NCBI GenBank assembly: GCA_028277515.1 | Contig: JANQGC010000057.1 | Location: 1 to 47,941 of the forward strand | Direction of reading: 5' to 3' | Source of the DNA: Anaerolineae bacterium | GTDB taxonomy: Bacteria > Chloroflexota > Anaerolineae > Promineifilales > Promineifilaceae | DNA length: 47,941 nucleotides | Shown here: positions 45,188-47,941 of the stretch, one piece after another | How positions within the stretch are numbered: position 1 is the stretch's first letter | Layout: the number at the start of each line of letters is the position of its first letter | Notes under the pieces: generated by a model | What the model saw: the letters and a program-made list of their open reading frames with translations, nothing else | Database searches by the model: none | Told to the model about the DNA's origin: nothing | Position numbers and translations under genes: made by a program

Positions 45188-45658
45188 ATGCCAAGACGAT
45201 ATCGTCCAGAAAAACGAGAAGTAGAGCCTGATTTGCGCTACGATAGTCTTCACGTAGCCATGTTCATTAATCGATTGATGAAAAAGGGCAAGAAGAGCAC
45301 AGCCCGGCGGGTTTTGTATGATAGTTTTGATTTGATTGAGGAACGTGCTAATAAGGCTCCGCTTGATATTTTTGAGCAAGCCCTATCCAATGTTTCGCCG
45401 CAGGTTGAGGTGAAACCGCGGCGCGTTGGTGGTGCCACTTATCAAGTTCCTATCCCTGTTGAACCTCATCGCCGTGTTTCATTGGCGATGCGTTGGTTGC
45501 TTGCATCTGCTCGTAGCCGGAGCGGCCGTTCAATGGCTGAAAAACTGGCAGGTGAACTGATGGATGCGGCAAATAAACAAGGCGCGGCTGTTAAGAAACG
45601 GGATGATACGCATCGAATGGCTGAGGCTAACCGCGCATTTTCGCACTTCCGATTCTAA
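45188..45658 (+). CDS. rpsG: 30S ribosomal protein S7
   Basis: A 156-residue S7, the 16S rRNA-binding protein that organises the 30S head. Recognisable segments are MPRRYRPEKREVEPD, FINRLMKKGKKSTARRVLYD, NVSPQVEVKPRRVGGATYQVP, and the C-terminal KKRDDTHRMAEANRAFSHFRF. It follows rpsL by 63 bases in the same operon. The length is normal. Confidence 0.97.
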   Translation: MPRRYRPEKREVEPDLRYDSLHVAMFINRLMKKGKKSTARRVLYDSFDLIEERANKAPLDIFEQALSNVSPQVEVKPRRVGGATYQVPIPVEPHRRVSLAMRWLLASARSRSGRSMAEKLAGELMDAANKQGAAVKKRDDTHRMAEANRAFSHFRF

Positions 45659-45676
45659 TTTTGTGTTAAGTTTCTG

Positions 45677-47755
45677 ATGAGCCACTATCCTTTAGATCGC
45701 GTTCGTAATATTGGGATTATTGCCCATATTGATGCAGGTAAAACGACCACGACTGAACGCATCTTGTATTATACCGGGCGTATCCATCGGATGGGTGAGG
45801 TACATGATGGCACTGCCACGATGGATCATATGGAGCAGGAGCAGGAACGAGGTATTACTATCACCTCGGCGGCGACCTCTACCTTTTGGATGGATCATCA
45901 GGTCAATATTATCGACACGCCTGGCCACATTGATTTTACGGCCGAAGTGCAGCGCAGCCTTCGTGTATTAGATGGAGGTGTCGTCGTTTTTGATGCCGTT
46001 GCCGGTGTCGAGCCTCAATCGGAAACAGTGTGGCGTCAAGCGGATGATTATAATGTCCCGCGGATCTGTTTTGTAAATAAGATGGACCGAATCGGAGCTG
46101 ATTTCACGCGGACCATTGATATGATACGCGATCGTCTCAATGGTAATCCGATAGCGGTTCAGTGGCCAATTGGTAGCGAAGCTGATTTCCGAGGCATTGT
46201 TGATTTGCTTTCTATGAAAGCGGCGATCTGGGAAGATGATGATCTGGGAGCTACCCCGGTCATTACTGACATTCCGGAAGATGTCCTTGAAGAAGCTGAG
46301 GAGGCGCACCAGGCTATCATCGAATACATTGTTGAGACAGATGATGAATTGATGATGCGCTATCTTGATGGCGAGGACATTTTAGAAGATGAACTGCGCG
46401 CAGTTTTGCGGGAAGCCACCATCTCAGGTAGGGCTACACCCGTGCTTTGCGGGACGGCGCTTCGTAATAAGGGAATACAAAGTGTTCTGGATGCAGTTGT
46501 TCATTTCTTGCCATCTCCACTTGATGTGCCGCCGATGGAGGGCTTCAATCCTTATACTGAGCAGGTGGAATTGCGCAAAGCAAGTGACGAAGAACCTTTA
46601 TCAGCATTAATTTTCAAGATAGTTACCGATCCCTATGTCGGCCGTCTTGCTTATTTCCGGGTTTATTCCGGTGTGCTCCGCAGTGGTGATTCGGTACTTA
46701 ACAGTACGAAAAACAAGAAGGAGCGTATCGGCCGGATATTGCGCATGCATGCGGACCGGCGTGAAGACCTGGAAGAGGTCCACGCTGGTGATATTGCAGC
46801 CACCCTGGGATTGAAGCGTTCATTTACTGGCGAAACCTTATGTGATCCCAGGTCACCAATTCTGTTGGAATCAATTGAGTTCCCGGAACCCGTTATTTCA
46901 CTAGCCATTGAGCCTAAGAGTAATGCTGACCAGGAAAAAATGAGCCTCGCTCTTAGAGCTTTAAGCGAGGAAGATCCGACATTTCAAATTAGAACCAACG
47001 ATCAGACCAACCAGACTGTCTTGTATGGCATGGGCGAGCTTCATCTTGAAGTACTCGTTGACCGCATGCTCCGAGAATTCCGTGTTGCAGCGAATGTGGG
47101 TAAACCGCGTGTCGCCTATAGAGAAACGATCACCAGAACGGTCGAAAAGGCTGAAGGGCGATTTGTTCGCCAATCCGGCGGCCGAGGTCAATTCGGGCAT
47201 GTTATCTTAAAACTCGAACCTCTGGAACCTGGATCTGGATTCGTATTTGAAGATGCCGTTGTGAAGGGCGCGATTCCCAGAGAGTATATCTCCCCAACTG
47301 AAGCGGGAATCAGGGAAGCGCTATCCAGTGGTGTATTGGCCGGGTATCCTTTGGTCGATGTTAAAGTCACTCTTTACGATGGATCGTTCCATGAGGTAGA
47401 TTCGTCCGAACTTGCTTTTAAGATTGCAGGGTCAATGGCAGTTCGTGAAGGTGTGCAAAAGGGCAATCCGGTCTTGCTTGAGCCAGTCATGAGCGTGGAG
47501 GTCATCACACCTGATGATTACACCGGGGACGTTATTGGAAATCTGTCAGCCAATCGGGGCATGATCGATGGTATGGAAATGCGTTCTGATGGATTACAAA
47601 TTGTGAAATCAAGAGTACCGCTGGCCGAGATGTTTGGATATGCCACGCGCCTGCGTTCAATGACACAAGGACGAGGGATCTTCACGATGGAATTCAGCCA
47701 TTATGCTCCGGTGAATGAGATGATGGCTAAAGAATTATTGCGAGGCGCCGTATAA
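45677..47755 (+). CDS. fusA: Translation elongation factor G
   Basis: A 692-residue EF-G, the GTPase that drives ribosomal translocation. G-motifs: [13 protein letters not shown] (G1), [11 protein letters not shown] (G2), [12 protein letters not shown] (G3), NKMDR (G4). Domains II to V follow, including [14 protein letters not shown], the domain IV region (GRGQFGHV, then PREYISP), and SNLSANRG-like [14 protein letters not shown] in domain V. The start is ATG 45677, 18 bases after rpsG. The ribosome-binding site is weak, so coupling with rpsG is likely. Confidence 0.97.
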   Translation: MSHYPLDRVRNIGIIAHIDAGKTTTTERILYYTGRIHRMGEVHDGTATMDHMEQEQERGITITSAATSTFWMDHQVNIIDTPGHIDFTAEVQRSLRVLDGGVVVFDAVAGVEPQSETVWRQADDYNVPRICFVNKMDRIGADFTRTIDMIRDRLNGNPIAVQWPIGSEADFRGIVDLLSMKAAIWEDDDLGATPVITDIPEDVLEEAEEAHQAIIEYIVETDDELMMRYLDGEDILEDELRAVLREATISGRATPVLCGTALRNKGIQSVLDAVVHFLPSPLDVPPMEGFNPYTEQVELRKASDEEPLSALIFKIVTDPYVGRLAYFRVYSGVLRSGDSVLNSTKNKKERIGRILRMHADRREDLEEVHAGDIAATLGLKRSFTGETLCDPRSPILLESIEFPEPVISLAIEPKSNADQEKMSLALRALSEEDPTFQIRTNDQTNQTVLYGMGELHLEVLVDRMLREFRVAANVGKPRVAYRETITRTVEKAEGRFVRQSGGRGQFGHVILKLEPLEPGSGFVFEDAVVKGAIPREYISPTEAGIREALSSGVLAGYPLVDVKVTLYDGSFHEVDSSELAFKIAGSMAVREGVQKGNPVLLEPVMSVEVITPDDYTGDVIGNLSANRGMIDGMEMRSDGLQIVKSRVPLAEMFGYATRLRSMTQGRGIFTMEFSHYAPVNEMMAKELLRGAV

Positions 47756-47842
47756 TTTTTGGGTTGCTTTCGTTACATTTAGGGTTTATTGAAAGTAGGA
47801 ATTTATAAAAAATACAGTGTTTGAAGTTCGAGGGAAGTAATT

Positions 47843-47941
47843 ATGGCCAAAGAGAAATTTGTGCGCGAGAAGCCGCACGTGAACATCGGGACCATCGGTC
47901 ATGTTGACCATGGGAAGACGACCTTAACGGCAGCGATCACA
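47843..47941 (+). CDS. tuf: Elongation factor Tu, N-terminal end (partial)
   Basis: The first 33 codons, running off the right edge. The product begins [19 protein letters not shown] and continues into the P-loop [11 protein letters not shown], the EF-Tu G1 motif. GAGGGAAG lies six bases before ATG 47843. Its place directly after fusA completes the str operon order. Confidence 0.97.
   Translation, partial: MAKEKFVREKPHVNIGTIGHVDHGKTTLTAAIT

Overview
The window looks like chromosomal DNA of a Chloroflexota bacterium, probably the Anaerolineae or a related class. This is inferred from the mix of lipoproteins and membrane proteins with Thr/Pro-rich spacers, several FHA-plus-membrane-anchor proteins, the gene order and divergent housekeeping proteins; no 16S gene is present to confirm it. 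Base composition is moderate and even. I see no phage genes, transposase, integrase or CRISPR array.

Layout. 1-5200: a phosphate-uptake locus (end of pstS, pstC, a pstA carrying a second, circularly permuted PstS domain, pstB, phoU). 5200-12100: a beta-propeller lipoprotein, then a minus-strand block with rarA (fused to a methyltransferase-like domain) and rpmF-fabD-fabG-asp23-nusB, the latter reading from a strong promoter with a terminator just after rpmF. 12300-22300: mixed housekeeping and envelope genes (NudC, dTDP-glucose dehydratase, citrate synthase, PQQ-type sugar dehydrogenase, FHA protein, DUF1232 protein, a membrane protein with two tandem death-like/effector-associated helical repeats, a propeller-M23 lipoprotein).

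22500-29340 is the most unusual region: a GntR/UTRA regulator followed by two different carbamoyltransferases (one ATCase-like, one YgeW-like), a carbamate kinase and two fold-type-II PLP enzymes, all on one strand and closed by a terminator. The likely logic is catabolic: a carbamoylated (ureido) compound is phosphorolysed to carbamoyl phosphate, the kinase makes ATP from it, and the PLP enzymes process the remaining amino acid. The substrate is unknown. A selenocysteine tRNA lies 4 kb further on, which is suggestive because the E. coli ygeW cluster sits among selenium-linked purine catabolism genes.

29500-40250: a two-gene FHA/membrane operon, a HExxH lipoprotein, a tRNA cluster (Sec on the minus strand; Phe, Gly, Cys on the plus strand), an oligoendopeptidase/ABC ATPase/site-2-protease-like/HD run, a TyrA-fold protein lacking the usual catalytic residues, and a glycosyltransferase. 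40400-end: rpoB with a large lineage-specific insertion, not followed by rpoC, then the str operon rpsL-rpsG-fusA-tuf (tuf runs off the end).

Two non-genic patterns stand out: a ~93-bp palindromic repeat present twice in opposite orientation (8020 and 24410), and strong over-representation of the palindrome CGGCCG throughout (about 58 sites by eye, against roughly 6-7 expected).
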